Shown here one piece after another: positions 46,978 to 61,345 of a stretch of 64,000 nucleotides of DNA (positions within the stretch are counted from its first letter, which is position 1; the number at the start of each line of letters is the position of its first letter). Both the position numbers and the translations under genes were made by a program. Source of the DNA: Priestia megaterium (GTDB lineage Bacteria > Bacillota > Bacilli > Bacillales > Bacillaceae_H); NCBI RefSeq assembly GCF_023824195.1, contig NZ_CP085442.1:4859501-4923500 (forward strand), read 5' to 3'. The notes below the pieces were generated by a model. The model was not told the origin of the DNA, did not search any database, and was given only the letters and a program-made list of their open reading frames with translations.

Positions 46978-47010
46978 AAAAAAACGGATGACAATCGTCA
47001 TCCGTTTTTT
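46978..47010 (-). terminator. Terminator of the glycolytic operon
   Basis: AACGGATGAC-AATC-GTCATCCGTT flanked by A and T runs, 12 nt after the eno stop codon. Confidence 0.92.
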
Positions 47011-47021
47011 ATAATTTCAAC

Positions 47022-48341
<1,320 letters not shown>

Positions 48342-49873
48342 TTATTTAATTAATGTTTTACCTGTCATTTCTTTTGGCTGTGCTACATCTAGAAGAGTAA
48401 GCATCGTAGGAGCTAGATCTCCTAGAATACCGTCTTCACGAAGTTCTAAGCCTTGTTTGGTTACGATTACTGGAACAGGATTCGTTGTATGAGCCGTCAT
48501 TGGATTACCTTCAAGCGTAATCACTTCATCAGCATTACCATGGTCTGCTGTGATGATTGCTGTACCGCCTTTAGCTAAAATTGCATCTACAATTTTGCCT
48601 AAGCACTCATCTACTGTTTCAATCGCTTTTACCGTTGGTTCTAACATACCTGAATGGCCTACCATATCAGGATTTGCAAAGTTTAATAAAATAGCGTCTT
48701 GCTTATCGCCTTCGATTTCTGCAAGCAACGCGTCCGTCACTTCATAAGCACTCATCTCGGGTTTCAAGTCATATGTTGCTACTTTTGGTGAATCGATTAA
48801 GATACGTGTTTCACCAGGAAACTCTGCTTCACGTCCACCGCTCATAAAGAACGTTACGTGAGGATATTTTTCTGTCTCGGCAATACGAAGCTGCTTTAAG
48901 TTATTTTGAGATAATACTTCACCAAGCGTGTTATCTAAGTTAATTGGCTTAAAGGCTACATATCCGTCAACTGTTTCGCTGAAGTGAGTTAGACATACAA
49001 AATGTAAGTTTTTCGGATGTTTTTCACCGCGATCAAATGAGCGGAAATCTTCGTTTGCGAACGTATTTGAAATTTGAATTGCGCGATCCGGACGGAAGTT
49101 GTAGAAAATAACTGCATCTTCGTCTTGAATTGTCGCAACTGGCGATCCGTCTTCTTTTGTAATAACAGAAGGTAAAACGAATTCGTCATAGATTCCATTT
49201 TCATACGAATCTTTTACGCACTCTTCAGCGCTTGTATATGATGGACCTTCGCCGTACACCATTGCGCGGTATGATTTCTCTACGCGCTCCCAGCGTTTGT
49301 CGCGGTCCATTGAGTAGTAACGTCCTGAAATTGTTGCAATTTCACCAACGCCGTACTCTTCAATTTTTTCATTAAGTTCTTTTAAATACGTTTCAGCAGA
49401 TTGAGGTGCTACGTCACGACCATCTAAGAAGCCATGAATATAGACTTTTTCTAAGCCTTCACTCTTAGCTAGACGCAATAATGCATATAGATGTTCGATA
49501 TGACTGTGTACACCGCCATCAGATAAAAGTCCGAAAAGATGAAGGTTTGTACCCTTTTCTTTTGCGTGCTTTACAGCTGCTAGAAGCGTTTCGTTTTGTT
49601 CAAACTCGCCTTCACGAATTGCTACGTTTACACGAGTTAAGCTTTGGTACACAATTCGGCCTGCGCCGATGTTTAAGTGACCTACTTCAGAGTTACCCAT
49701 TTGGCCTTCTGGTAAGCCTACAGCTTCTCCAGACGCCTGAAGTGTAGCATGAGGATACTCGTTCCAGAAACGGTCGAAGTTTGGTTTTTTTGCATGTGTT
49801 ACCGCATTACCTTTATCTTCATCGCGTAATGCAAAACCATCTAAGATGATTAATGCTACTGGCTTTTTACTCA

Positions 49874-49874
<1 letters not shown>
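48342..49874 (-). CDS. gpmI: 2,3-bisphosphoglycerate-independent phosphoglycerate mutase
   Basis: Manganese-dependent isomerase between 3- and 2-phosphoglycerate, 510 residues. The catalytic Ser is in [17 protein letters not shown] near residue 61, and metal ligands include the N-terminal [25 protein letters not shown] and [10 protein letters not shown]. Its ATG overlaps the tpiA stop by one base (TAATG), so translation is coupled. Manganese dependence makes it pH-sensitive during sporulation in Bacillus (known for B. megaterium). Confidence 0.98.
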
Positions 49875-50733
<859 letters not shown>

Positions 50734-50804
50734 TTCTTCGCTGCTTGATAATGTTTTATATTATCAGTCGTCAGGTCGGTCCTCCGTCTTACTGAAACAT
50801 AAAC

Positions 50805-51989
50805 TTACTTATCGTTTAATGCAACTACGCCTGGAAGTTCTTTACCTTCCATAAACTCTAGTGACGCACCGCCACCTGTAGAAATATGGCTCATTTTATC
50901 AGCTAAATTGAATTTTTCAACAGCTGCTGCAGAGTCTCCTCCGCCGATTACTGAATATGTGTCAGTTGCTTCTGCTAAAGCTTCAGCTACTGCTTTTGTT
51001 CCGTTAGCAAATGCGTCTAATTCAAATACACCCATTGGTCCGTTCCAAATAACTAACTTAGAGTTTTTGATTACGTCAGCATAGATTTCACGCGTTTTCG
51101 GTCCTGCGTCTAAGCCTTCCCAATCGCTTGGAATGTTTTCAATTGATACAACTTGAGTATTAGCATCATTTGAGAAGTCATCTGCTACTACCACGTCCAC
51201 TGGCATGTAGAAGTTTACTCCGTTTTTCTTAGCTTTTTCCATGAAAGATTTTGCAAGTTCAATCTTGTCTTCTTCAAGAAGTGATTTACCTACTTCATGG
51301 CCTAGTGCCTTAATAAATGTGTAAGAAAGTCCTCCACCGATGATTAAGTTATCTACTTTATCAAGCAAGTGGTCAATTACACCGATTTTGTCTTTAACTT
51401 TTGCTCCACCAACGATTGCAGTAAATGGACGTTCTGGGTTTGATAATGCTTTTGAAAGCACATCAAGCTCTTTTTCCATTAAGAAACCTGCTACTGCTGG
51501 AATATGTTGTGCAATTCCTTCTGTTGAAGCATGCGCACGGTGAGCTGCACCGAATGCATCGTTTACGTACACGTCTGCTAATTCAGCAAATGCTTTTGCT
51601 AATTCAGGATCGTTTTTCTCTTCACCTGGGTAAAAACGTACGTTTTCAAGTACTAAAACATCGCCTTCGCTCATACCGTCGATTGTTTTCTTTACTTCTT
51701 CACCAAAAGCTTCGTCAGCTTTTGCAACGTCTTTACCAAGAAGAGCTTGTAAACGTTCTGCAACAGCATTTAGACGTAACTCTTCAACAACTTCGCCTTT
51801 TGGACGTCCAAGATGGCTAGCTAAAATTACTTTTGCACCTTGTTCTACTAAATATTGAATAGTAGGAATAGCTGCACGAATACGAGTTTCGTCTGTTACT
51901 TTCCCGTCTTTCATTGGTACGTTAAAGTCTACGCGACAAAATACTCGCTTTCCTTTTACATCGATGTCTTTCAACGTTTTTTTGTTCAT
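50805..51989 (-). CDS. pgk: Phosphoglycerate kinase
   Basis: Transfers phosphate from 1,3-bisphosphoglycerate to ADP. At 394 residues it is typical. The substrate region [11 protein letters not shown] and ASHLGRPKG is N-terminal, [18 protein letters not shown] follows, and the nucleotide end carries [12 protein letters not shown] and [13 protein letters not shown]. The ATG at 51989 follows AAGGAGGCC. It is preceded by a 309-nt gap after gapA that holds its own promoter. Confidence 0.98.
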   Translation of the reverse strand: MNKKTLKDIDVKGKRVFCRVDFNVPMKDGKVTDETRIRAAIPTIQYLVEQGAKVILASHLGRPKGEVVEELRLNAVAERLQALLGKDVAKADEAFGEEVKKTIDGMSEGDVLVLENVRFYPGEEKNDPELAKAFAELADVYVNDAFGAAHRAHASTEGIAQHIPAVAGFLMEKELDVLSKALSNPERPFTAIVGGAKVKDKIGVIDHLLDKVDNLIIGGGLSYTFIKALGHEVGKSLLEEDKIELAKSFMEKAKKNGVNFYMPVDVVVADDFSNDANTQVVSIENIPSDWEGLDAGPKTREIYADVIKNSKLVIWNGPMGVFELDAFANGTKAVAEALAEATDTYSVIGGGDSAAAVEKFNLADKMSHISTGGGASLEFMEGKELPGVVALNDK

Positions 51990-52161
51990 CGTTAAAAGGC
52001 CTCCTTAAGTATTTATGGTACTAAGCAAGTAGGCTTCTATGTAATCATCAATCCACAAACCACCGTACATTTCATTTTATATATTGGCGCCTTTCTATAT
52101 AAAGTGAAACTCCAGTTAGCTGCTTATGACGCTTTTTCATGTAGAAGCCAATACATAAATC

Positions 52162-52192
52162 AAGGAAGAGGGGGTATGCCCCTCTCTTCCTT
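52162..52192. other. Stable hairpin between gapA and pgk
   Basis: AAGGAAGAG and CTCTTCCTT arms around GGGGTATGCCCCT form a long stem. No T run follows, so it may stabilise or process the gapA message rather than terminate it. Confidence 0.55.
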
Positions 52193-52202
52193 AGCAAGTC
52201 TT

Positions 52203-52232
52203 ATTATAGTCGTTCTATTTTCAGATATCCAA
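52203..52232 (-). promoter_or_regulatory. Promoter of pgk-tpiA-gpmI-eno
   Basis: TTGGAT (52232-52227), an 18-nt spacer, TATAAT (52208-52203). It lies in the gapA-pgk gap and would give CggR-independent expression of the downstream genes, as known for B. subtilis. Confidence 0.65.
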
Positions 52233-52298
52233 TAAAAAAGGAAAGTCTAGTCGATTTCTGTCTTATTGAATAAAATAGAAACGAATTTTAAGTTATTC

Positions 52299-54381
<2,083 letters not shown>

Positions 54382-54412
54382 GTTAAAATCCCCTTAAGGC
54401 ATAAACTCGCTG

Positions 54413-54448
54413 GACACATTTTGTCCCATATAGACATATTATGTCCCA
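54413..54448. promoter_or_regulatory. CggR operator
   Basis: On the minus strand TGGGAC-N6-TGTC-N4-TGGGAC-N6-TGTC, a direct repeat matching the B. subtilis CggR operator architecture (CGGGAC-N6-TGTC-N4-CGGGAC-N6-TGTC) with T for C at the first base. CggR binds it as a tetramer. Confidence 0.95.
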
Positions 54449-54456
54449 CCTTGCGC

Positions 54457-54502
54457 AAAAAAAATTCACCCTGCTACAAAATCTATTCTAACAGGAGTGA
54501 AT
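54457..54502 (-). terminator. Terminator of the glutaredoxin-like gene
   Basis: On the minus strand ATTCACTCCTG pairs with CAGGGTGAAT, followed by eight T. It separates rpoN and the glutaredoxin gene from cggR. Confidence 0.85.
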
Positions 54503-54514
54503 CCTTTATTCAAC

Positions 54515-54763
54515 TCATGTGTTGCCTATTTTTAAAAGTAAGCGTTTTCTTAACGGAATACCTGTTATTTTTCCGTATTCCACTTCTTCTCCATCCATTT
54601 CTACTACAGGAATGGCAAGATGATACTTTTCCAGCCACTCATCGTTTTTGTAAATATCTCGTTCAATAAGCTGAAAGGGAAACTCCGACTGCAGCTCTGC
54701 AAGCAGCTTCTTTGCATCATCGCATAAGTGACAGCCATTTTTGGTATACAGTACGACTTCCAC
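54515..54763 (-). CDS. Glutaredoxin-like protein
   Basis: Small thioredoxin-fold protein of 82 residues with CHLC near residue 11 (YTKNGCHLCDDAKKLL) and IPVVEMDGEEV holding the cis-proline. This is a glutaredoxin/DUF836-type disulfide reductase of unknown partner. The start is GTG at 54763, set by AAGGAGTG. It follows rpoN by about 12 nt, so co-transcription is likely. Confidence 0.87.
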   Translation of the reverse strand: MEVVLYTKNGCHLCDDAKKLLAELQSEFPFQLIERDIYKNDEWLEKYHLAIPVVEMDGEEVEYGKITGIPLRKRLLLKIGNT

Positions 54764-54775
54764 ATTCCCACTCCT

Positions 54776-56086
54776 TTACTGCGTGACAAAAAGTTTTCGT
54801 TGACTGGATGGTAGAACGTTTAATTGATCTCGATATTTGGCTACCGTTCTTCTTGAAATAGTAACGTTATAATTGCTTTGCAAGACGTTAGCCAACTGCT
54901 GATCTGAAAGCGGACGCTGTTTGTTTTCTTCTGATACTAGCTTTTTAAGCAGTTCTTTTACGTGAGTTGTAGAAGTCGCTTCGTTGTTGCCCAGTTGAAT
55001 ACTAGTTGAGAAAAAAGATTTCATTGAAAAGGTGCCAAAAGGCGTTTGAATATATTTGTGCCGAGTAGCACGGCTAATCGTTGATTCATGCACAGACGTT
55101 TGTTCCGCTACTTCCTTCATTGTTAACGGCTTCAAATACGAAGGACCCTTTTTAAAAAATGCTTCTTGTTCAACGAGTAAGGTATTCATTAATGCGTTTA
55201 ATGTATCTTTGCGTGTGTGTAAACTTTTCATAATCCATTGAAATTCACGATATTTCTCTTGCAAATAAGAAAACATTTCTTGGTTCTGCCTATTTTTCAG
55301 CTGAAGTTTGTATTGTTCATTCACTGAAAGACGAGGTTCCAAATCCTCATTTGCATAAGCAACGACATTTCCATCTTCAATTTTTACAATAAAATCCGGT
55401 ACAATGAATCGTTCATTGGACTTCATATAAAATGATCCAGGACGAGGATTTAATTTCTTAATCTGTTCATGTAATTGTTGAAGAGCTTCAAGTGAGATTT
55501 GACATAACTTTGAGATTTTCATCCATTTTTTATACGCAAATTCCTCAAAGTGATGTGTCAAAATTTGCTCTATTTTTTCTGTCCATTGATTACTTCTTTT
55601 TAATTGAAGCATTAAGCACTCTTGTAAACTTCTTGCCCCTACTCCTGCCGGGTCCATCTGCTGCACAAGTTGAAGAGCCTTTTCAACCTGCTCTTGACCT
55701 TGGCCAAGCTGGTTAGCAAGTATGATTAACTCATCGTGCAAATAGCCGGCATCATCCAGACTATGAATAACAAATTCAACGGCTGCCTGCTCACATTCAT
55801 CTAATTTTAACAATGCGGATTGATTCATTAAATGTTCGTACAGCGTTTCTTTAGGAGCTGGTATACTGCTCATATAATCTGTTGAATCAGAAGTTGCATG
55901 ATTTTTTTGATTGTGAGATGTATAGACGGGCAGCTCTGAAAAATCTATAAGCGGATTTTGAAGCGCCTGCTCATGTAAAAACGCTACAATATCCATCGAT
56001 GAATATTGTAAAAGAGAAATAGCTTGTGATAATTCTTTTGACATCGTCAGCTTTAACGACTGCTGCTGAAATAATCCAATCTCCAT
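54776..56086 (-). CDS. rpoN: RNA polymerase sigma-54 factor (SigL)
   Basis: Sigma-54 of 436 residues, the same length as B. subtilis SigL. N-terminal Gln-rich region I (LFQQQSLKLTMSKELSQAISLLQYS), a core-binding part, a helix-turn-helix (TMKEVAEQTSVHESTISRATRHKYIQTPFGTFSM), and the C-terminal RpoN box (RRTVAKYRDQLNVL). The acidic region II is reduced, usual in Firmicutes. Start ATG 56086 follows GGGGAGGGGAGAAATA; 56107 is an upstream alternative. A cre-like site lies at 56119-56132. Confidence 0.97.
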   Translation of the reverse strand: MEIGLFQQQSLKLTMSKELSQAISLLQYSSMDIVAFLHEQALQNPLIDFSELPVYTSHNQKNHATSDSTDYMSSIPAPKETLYEHLMNQSALLKLDECEQAAVEFVIHSLDDAGYLHDELIILANQLGQGQEQVEKALQLVQQMDPAGVGARSLQECLMLQLKRSNQWTEKIEQILTHHFEEFAYKKWMKISKLCQISLEALQQLHEQIKKLNPRPGSFYMKSNERFIVPDFIVKIEDGNVVAYANEDLEPRLSVNEQYKLQLKNRQNQEMFSYLQEKYREFQWIMKSLHTRKDTLNALMNTLLVEQEAFFKKGPSYLKPLTMKEVAEQTSVHESTISRATRHKYIQTPFGTFSMKSFFSTSIQLGNNEATSTTHVKELLKKLVSEENKQRPLSDQQLANVLQSNYNVTISRRTVAKYRDQLNVLPSSQRKLFVTQ

Positions 56087-56118
56087 TATTTCTCCCCTCC
56101 CCTTCATCTATTTTACTA

Positions 56119-56132
56119 TAAAAACGCTTTCA
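56119..56132. promoter_or_regulatory. Possible CcpA cre site upstream of rpoN
   Basis: On the minus strand TGAAAGCGTTTTTA resembles the cre consensus TGWAARCGNTWNCA, with TA for CA at the end. B. subtilis sigL is CcpA-repressed, which supports the reading. Confidence 0.5.
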
Positions 56133-56314
56133 AAGAGCATGTAACTATTTTTTATATGTAATTTTTTCATCAAAAAATCTCCGTCAACCTTTGCTAACGA
56201 AGCGGTTCATCCTATTTTTAATTACTAACCATCAAAAAAGTAATAGAGCTATGTACCTTTATAACTTTTCATTATAATTCGCACCAACCACATGACATGA
56301 TCCGAGTAATAATC

Positions 56315-56341
56315 CGACATGACGTTTTCTTCGTCATGTCG
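56315..56341. terminator. Hairpin after the lipoprotein gene
   Basis: CGACATGACG-TTTTCTT-CGTCATGTCG, a 10-bp stem 37 nt after the lipoprotein stop. The T tail is weak on the minus strand. Confidence 0.55.
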
Positions 56342-56377
56342 AATTTTCTGCATGTGTATAATATATAGAAGAATTAC

Positions 56378-57052
56378 TTATTGAATGGTTTGTGCCATTT
56401 GCATAAACTTGTCCAAGTTTTCTTCGTCATTTTTCGTGAAGATGGTTAGCTTCATTGGTTTCTTTCCTTTAACCAACACGACGTTTACCGTATGATCGCC
56501 AGATGTGGCTTCATACCAAACAGAATCTTTGAAGATTCCATTCTCTTCAAGATTCTTTTTCTCTGCTGCATTTTTATTAACTGCTGTTGCCGTTTGTTTA
56601 ACAGATTGAGCGGCCTCGTCCATCGACGTTTCTGATGAGAGCATTTCAATACGCATAAATTGAGAATCATCTGAAGTTAATACTAATGCATCTTTTCCTG
56701 GTTCTTCACCCGTTAGTTTATAGCCGTCCATTACTTGGATAGAATAGTCTTGTTCTGGGCTTTTTATTGGTTTTGTTTCTGAAGAAGGCGTCGGCTGTTT
56801 ATCTTCAGCTGTTTCGCTAGTTGATGACTGACTTCCTGAAGGTTTGGTTGAGGCCTCGCTAGAATCAGCATCTTTTTTCGTCTCTTCTTTTTCAGCGCCT
56901 GATGTTTGATCAGATTTAGAAACCGTATCCTGCTGAACATTTTCTGCTTGATCATTAGACTTCGGCTGAGCAGAATCTTCGTTCGTCCCGCATGCAGATA
57001 GCAATAGCGCTAACGATGCACTGACAATGAAAAATTTGTTCTTATATTTCAT
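56378..57052 (-). CDS. Predicted lipoprotein with low-complexity linker
   Basis: Protein of 224 residues. MKYKNKFFIVSASLALLLSAC is a type II signal peptide with lipobox LSAC (Cys21). A Ser/Thr/Lys/Glu/Gln-rich stretch follows (about 22-105), then a compact domain (YSIQVMDGYKLTGEEPGKDALVLTSDD to the end). Anchored outside the membrane by its lipid. I do not recognise the domain. The start at 57052 follows GGAGGAATAAAT. A lone gene between rpoN and tRNA-Arg. Confidence 0.8.
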   Translation of the reverse strand: MKYKNKFFIVSASLALLLSACGTNEDSAQPKSNDQAENVQQDTVSKSDQTSGAEKEETKKDADSSEASTKPSGSQSSTSETAEDKQPTPSSETKPIKSPEQDYSIQVMDGYKLTGEEPGKDALVLTSDDSQFMRIEMLSSETSMDEAAQSVKQTATAVNKNAAEKKNLEENGIFKDSVWYEATSGDHTVNVVLVKGKKPMKLTIFTKNDEENLDKFMQMAQTIQ

Positions 57053-57222
57053 ATTTATTCCTCCTCCGTGTTTCTTTTCCTTATATACTGTTTTATAGTA
57101 TTCTGACAAATTCCGCAACCGGTACAATGGAATTAATTTCTTGCTTCCTTGCGCGTATAAAGGGTTATAGGAGAAAAATAAATATTATTCTTTGAAAAGA
57201 TGAGCCTTTTTACTCAAAATAA

Positions 57223-57249
57223 AAAACGTTGCGTAATCCGCAACGTTTT
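57223..57249 (-). terminator. Terminator of tRNA-Arg
   Basis: On the minus strand AAAACGTTGCG-GATTA-CGCAACGTTTTTT directly after the tRNA. Confidence 0.92.
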
Positions 57250-57253
57250 AAGA

Positions 57254-57325
57254 CGCCCTCGACAGGATTCGAACCCACCCTAAGAGAACCGGAATCTCTT
57301 GTGCTATCCACTACACTACGAGGGC
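57254..57325 (-). tRNA. tRNA-Arg (anticodon CCG)
   Basis: Acceptor arms GCCCTCG and CGAGGGC with discriminator G, D arm GTGTAGTGGATAGCAC, anticodon stem AGAGA/TCTCT with loop TTCCGGT, and T arm GGTTCGAATCC. The anticodon CCG reads CGG. CCA is not encoded. It is a single-gene unit followed by its own terminator. Confidence 0.96.
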
Positions 57326-57475
57326 ATATTTGTCACAACTTCCATTATAGGAGAGAAAACTTCTCTTTTCAATAGAATACTACGTTTATTTTTTTTAGAA
57401 GGGGGAAAAATTTTAATAATGTCAAAGAGGAATACATAGTCTTTTAAGCGAATATGTGTAGTAGAGGTTCTTTTG

Positions 57476-57492
57476 TTTGACCTTTATTGACC
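57476..57492. promoter_or_regulatory. CtsR operator of clpP
   Basis: TTTGACC-TTT-ATTGACC, the direct heptad repeat bound by the heat-shock repressor CtsR (consensus RGTCAAANANRGTCAAA on the other strand). It overlaps the -35 element. Confidence 0.92.
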
Positions 57493-57505
57493 ATACGTGT
57501 ATTAT
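57477..57505 (+). promoter_or_regulatory. Promoter of clpP
   Basis: TTGACC (57477-57482), a 17-nt spacer, TATTAT (57500-57505). Confidence 0.8.
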
Positions 57506-57545
57506 AGGTACATAACAAATTATTCTTGTTAAGGAGGAATTTAAT

Positions 57546-58133
57546 ATGAACTTAATTCCTACAGTTATTGAACAAACAAACCGTGGTGAACGTGCTTATG
57601 ACATTTATTCACGTTTATTAAAAGACCGCATTATTATTTTGGGTAGTGCTATTGACGATAATGTAGCTAACTCAATCGTTTCTCAGCTTTTATTCTTAGC
57701 TGCTGAAGACCCAGAAAAAGATATCTCACTTTATATCAACAGTCCAGGTGGCTCTATTACAGCTGGAATGGCTATCTATGATACGATGCAATTCATTAAG
57801 CCAAAAGTTTCTACAATTTGTATCGGTATGGCTGCATCAATGGGTGCTTTCTTACTGGCTGCTGGTGAAAAGGGCAAACGTTTTGCTCTTCCAAACAGTG
57901 AAGTAATGATTCATCAACCTCTTGGTGGTGCTCAAGGACAAGCTACTGAAATCGAAATCGCGGCAAAACGTATTCTATTCTTACGCGAAAAACTAAATTC
58001 AATTTTAGCTGAGCGTACAGGTCAACCGTTAGAAGTGCTACAACGTGATACAGATCGTGATAATTTCATGACTGCTGAACGCGCTTTAGAATACGGTCTA
58101 ATTGACAAAGTATTAGAAAACGACCCTAAATAA
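57546..58133 (+). CDS. clpP: ATP-dependent Clp protease proteolytic subunit
   Basis: Serine protease core of ClpXP and ClpCP, 195 residues. Catalytic Ser98 in GMAASMGAF, His123 in VMIHQPLGG, and the Asp in RDTDRDNFM. Tetradecamer partner of ClpX/ClpC/ClpE, none encoded in this window. The ATG at 57546 follows AAGGAGGAATTTAAT. Heat and stress control through CtsR is indicated by the operator. It would also degrade SsrA-tagged proteins made with ssrA and smpB. Confidence 0.98.
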   Translation: MNLIPTVIEQTNRGERAYDIYSRLLKDRIIILGSAIDDNVANSIVSQLLFLAAEDPEKDISLYINSPGGSITAGMAIYDTMQFIKPKVSTICIGMAASMGAFLLAAGEKGKRFALPNSEVMIHQPLGGAQGQATEIEIAAKRILFLREKLNSILAERTGQPLEVLQRDTDRDNFMTAERALEYGLIDKVLENDPK

Positions 58134-58168
58134 AAAAAAGCCTTTCCCGCAGCGGGAAAGGTTTTTTT
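58132..58168. terminator. Terminator between clpP and crh
   Basis: CCTTTCCCG-CAG-CGGGAAAGG flanked by A and T runs, shared by convergent genes. Confidence 0.92.
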
Positions 58169-58421
58169 ATGCATCGTTCTCTACATAAGCGACTAACGCA
58201 TCCATTGCTTCTTTTTCATCTACCCCTTCAACAATGAGCGTAATAAGAGAACCGTTATTAATCGCTAAGCTCATTAACCCCATGATACTTTTAGCGTTGA
58301 CTACTTTCTCATCTTTCTTCAAGTACACATCAGATGTAAAACGAGTTGCTTCTTGCACGAATAGTGCCGCAACACGAGCTTGTAATCCCGTTTTTAATTT
58401 TACTTCTACTTGTTTTTCCAT
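58167..58421 (-). CDS. crh: HPr-like protein Crh
   Basis: Catabolite-repression HPr of 84 residues. The active-site His of HPr is replaced by Gln14 (KTGLQARVAAL), so it cannot carry PTS phosphate, but the regulatory Ser45 in NAKSIMGLMSL is kept. Phosphorylated by HPr kinase, it acts as a CcpA cofactor. The gene follows whiA by about 29 nt with ATG at 58421, as in B. subtilis. Confidence 0.96.
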   Translation of the reverse strand: MEKQVEVKLKTGLQARVAALFVQEATRFTSDVYLKKDEKVVNAKSIMGLMSLAINNGSLITLIVEGVDEKEAMDALVAYVENDA

Positions 58422-58449
58422 GATAAAATCCTCCCCCTTGCAATTCCCC

Positions 58450-59394
58450 TTATGTGACTGGCTGACCGGCGCGAAGCTTGTCTGCTATTTGGTCAATTTT
58501 ACGCAACCGATGGTTAATGCCCGATTTGCTAATTTGACCTCCAGATACCATCTCACCAAGCTCCTTTAACGTAACGTCTTGGTATTCTACACGCAAACGA
58601 GCAATTTCTCTTAGCTTTTCTGGTAAGATGTCTAATCCAGCTGTTTCATCAATATAACGAATGTTTTCCACTTGACGAATAGCCGCTCCGATCGTTTTAT
58701 TTAAGTTAGCTGTTTCACAATTAACTAAGCGATTAACGGAATTTCGCATATCTCGGACGATTCTTACATCCTCAAACCGTAAAAGAGCGTTATGGGCTCC
58801 AATGATATTTAGAAACTCCGTAATTTTTTCAGCTTCTTTCAAATAGTTAATATAGCCTTTTTTCCGTTCTAATGTTTTACTATTCAATTGAAATTCGTTC
58901 ATTAAATTGCATAAAGCTTCGTTGTGCTCTTCATACAATGAAAAGATTTCAAGATGGTACGATGATGTCTCTGGGTTATTAATAGAACCGCCGGCTAAAA
59001 ATGCGCCTCTTAAGTAGGATCGCTTACAGCATTTCTTTTGTACTAGCTCTGGTGAAATACGATGTGTAAACGTGAATCCTTCTTCTACAATTTTTAAGTC
59101 TTCCAAAAGCATTCTCGTTTTCTCTACTAATCGAACAATATACACATTGTTTTTCTTCAACCGCATTTTCTTACGCACAAGCAGTTCTACTGACACATCA
59201 TAATTTTTCTTAAGCAGGACATAAATGCGCCGAGCAATCGCTGCGTTTTCTGTTTGAACATCAACTGTGAATTTTTTATTCGAAAAAGAAAGTGAACCAT
59301 TCATTCGAATTAATGCAGAAAGCTCTGCTTTTGCACAGCAATCTTTGACTTCTAAATTCGTTAACTCTTTTTTTGTTTCTGATGCAAATGACAT
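58450..59394 (-). CDS. whiA: DNA-binding protein WhiA
   Basis: Protein of 314 residues with an N-terminal LAGLIDADG-like domain (about 85-190; [25 protein letters not shown]) and a C-terminal helix-turn-helix ([27 protein letters not shown]). Required for normal cell division and chromosome segregation in B. subtilis. The ATG at 59394 follows GGAGGTGAAGTT. Member of the yvcI-rapZ-glmR-whiA-crh operon. Confidence 0.97.
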   Translation of the reverse strand: MSFASETKKELTNLEVKDCCAKAELSALIRMNGSLSFSNKKFTVDVQTENAAIARRIYVLLKKNYDVSVELLVRKKMRLKKNNVYIVRLVEKTRMLLEDLKIVEEGFTFTHRISPELVQKKCCKRSYLRGAFLAGGSINNPETSSYHLEIFSLYEEHNEALCNLMNEFQLNSKTLERKKGYINYLKEAEKITEFLNIIGAHNALLRFEDVRIVRDMRNSVNRLVNCETANLNKTIGAAIRQVENIRYIDETAGLDILPEKLREIARLRVEYQDVTLKELGEMVSGGQISKSGINHRLRKIDQIADKLRAGQPVT

Positions 59395-59427
59395 AACTTC
59401 ACCTCCAATCTACATACGGAAATAGTG

Positions 59428-60414
59428 TTAAACACCCGTATTCGCTTTACCTTGCAGCGATGTCAGCATAGAATACACAAGCTTTGCTACTTTTTTTGTA
59501 TCATGCCTAATTACGCTGCCGTCATACTGAATAATTTGATCTTCAATCACTTCTAACCCTAATTTTAGCAATACTTCACGATCATATTCTACAGGCTGAG
59601 CCTGCTCTACTTGATATTTCTTTTTCAAAGGTGCTGGAATAGGTGCATTATTGACGATAATCGCATCTAAAAATGCACACGGCATATGATTGTAAAGCGC
59701 TTTAATATGATCACTTGCCTTAAAGCCCAATGTTTCACCCGGCTGCGTCATCACGTTGCATACGTACACTTTCTTTGCTTTTGTCGAACAAAGCTCGTTA
59801 CAAATATCCTGCACCAGTAAATTCGGCAAAATACTTGTATAAAGACTTCCAGGCCCCAGTACAATTAAATCAGCGCGTCGAATAGCTTTTATTGTCTCGA
59901 CAAGCGGTTTCACATCGGCGGGCGATAAAAATACTTTATTAATTTTTTTATTGACTTCTGGAATTTTAGATTCACCTGTTACGATGGATCCATCTTGCAT
60001 CTCCGCATGCAGCACAACACTTTGATTAGCTGCTGGAAGTACTTTCCCTCTGACGTTTAGTACTTTGCTCATTTCTCGTATAGCATGCACAAAATCGCCA
60101 GTAATAGACGTCATAGCTGCAAGCAACAAATTGCCAAGAGAATGGCCTGTAAGCTCATTTCCTGTATCAAATCGATGCTGAAAAAGCTCTTCAACTAGTG
60201 GCTCTACATCAGATAAAGCAACTAGCACATTTCGAATATCACCAGGAGCAGGGATTTCAAGTTCATCGCGCAATCGGCCAGAACTTCCCCCGTCGTCTGC
60301 TACGGTTACGATGGCTGTAAGATCAAGAGGGTATTCCTTCAACCCTCTTAACAGCACTGGTAAACCCGTTCCTCCCCCAATGACGACAACTTTTGGAAGC
60401 TGTTCACTGCTCAT
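59428..60414 (-). CDS. glmR: GlmR (YvcK), gluconeogenesis/cell-wall factor
   Basis: CofD-like protein of 328 residues with [37 protein letters not shown] at the N-terminus and [13 protein letters not shown] later. In B. subtilis it binds UDP-GlcNAc and stimulates GlmS, and is needed for growth on gluconeogenic carbon. It overlaps rapZ by 4 nt (ATGA). Confidence 0.96.
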   Translation of the reverse strand: MSSEQLPKVVVIGGGTGLPVLLRGLKEYPLDLTAIVTVADDGGSSGRLRDELEIPAPGDIRNVLVALSDVEPLVEELFQHRFDTGNELTGHSLGNLLLAAMTSITGDFVHAIREMSKVLNVRGKVLPAANQSVVLHAEMQDGSIVTGESKIPEVNKKINKVFLSPADVKPLVETIKAIRRADLIVLGPGSLYTSILPNLLVQDICNELCSTKAKKVYVCNVMTQPGETLGFKASDHIKALYNHMPCAFLDAIIVNNAPIPAPLKKKYQVEQAQPVEYDREVLLKLGLEVIEDQIIQYDGSVIRHDTKKVAKLVYSMLTSLQGKANTGV

Positions 60415-61304
60415 CTATGATTTTCCTTTCTCCTCTCAATGTCACGATGAGAAATATGAGTTTTGTATTCATTCTGGAAATGGTGACCTAAATATTCAGC
60501 TAATGTGACGGAGCGATGCTGTCCGCCTGTGCATCCTATAGCAATGACCAGCTGGCTTTTACCTTCTCGCTTGTACTGTGGAAGCATAAACGAAAGTAAG
60601 TCTACTACTTTTTCAATGAACTTTTGAGTTTCCGTCCATTTTAATACGTAAGAAGAAACCTCTTCTTCAAGCCCTGTTTTAGGACGCATATGATCAATGT
60701 AGTGAGGGTTTGGCAAAAAGCGCACATCAAAGACTAAATCAGCGTCAATAGGTACACCATATTTAAAACCAAACGACATCACATTAACAGTAAAAACCTG
60801 TGAAGCGTGCGACGAAAACTGAGTTAAAATCTTTTCTCTAAGCTCTCTTGGTTTTAACTCTGACGTCTCATAAATAAGCTGAGCTCTTCCCTTTAACTCC
60901 TCAAGAAGCTCACGTTCCATACCAATTCCTTCTAAAGGTAAACCCGAAGGAGCTAGCGGATGTGAACGTCTCGTTTCTTTATAGCGTGTCACCAATACAG
61001 AATCTTTTGCATCTAAAAATAAAATTTGTGGCGTGACCCACGTTGTTTCACTCATGTTATCTAATGCTTCAAACAGGCTTTCAAAAAACTCTCTGCCTCG
61101 CAAGTCCATAACAAGAGCAACTTTATTCATTTTATTCCCTGACTCTTTCATGAGTTCTAAAAATTTCGGTAGCAATGTAGGGGGTAAATTATCTACACAA
61201 AAGAACCCTAAATCTTCAAAACTCTGAATTGCTACTGTTTTTCCTGCACCTGACATTCCAGTAATAATCACTAATTGAATATCGCTTACAGACCCAGTAC
61301 TCAT
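60411..61304 (-). CDS. rapZ: RNase adapter RapZ family nucleotide-binding protein (YvcJ)
   Basis: P-loop protein of 297 residues with Walker A GMSGAGKT (16-23), then [19 protein letters not shown], and C-terminal [13 protein letters not shown], where the His/Arg region binds RNA or UDP-GlcNAc in RapZ. In Bacillus it is a GTP/ATPase linked to competence and to GlmR. The order yvcI-rapZ-glmR-whiA-crh matches B. subtilis. Confidence 0.95.
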   Translation of the reverse strand: MSTGSVSDIQLVIITGMSGAGKTVAIQSFEDLGFFCVDNLPPTLLPKFLELMKESGNKMNKVALVMDLRGREFFESLFEALDNMSETTWVTPQILFLDAKDSVLVTRYKETRRSHPLAPSGLPLEGIGMERELLEELKGRAQLIYETSELKPRELREKILTQFSSHASQVFTVNVMSFGFKYGVPIDADLVFDVRFLPNPHYIDHMRPKTGLEEEVSSYVLKWTETQKFIEKVVDLLSFMLPQYKREGKSQLVIAIGCTGGQHRSVTLAEYLGHHFQNEYKTHISHRDIERRKENHR

Positions 61305-61345
61305 TTTCCATCCCCCTCAATCTATGCATACATGTCTATTTATCA

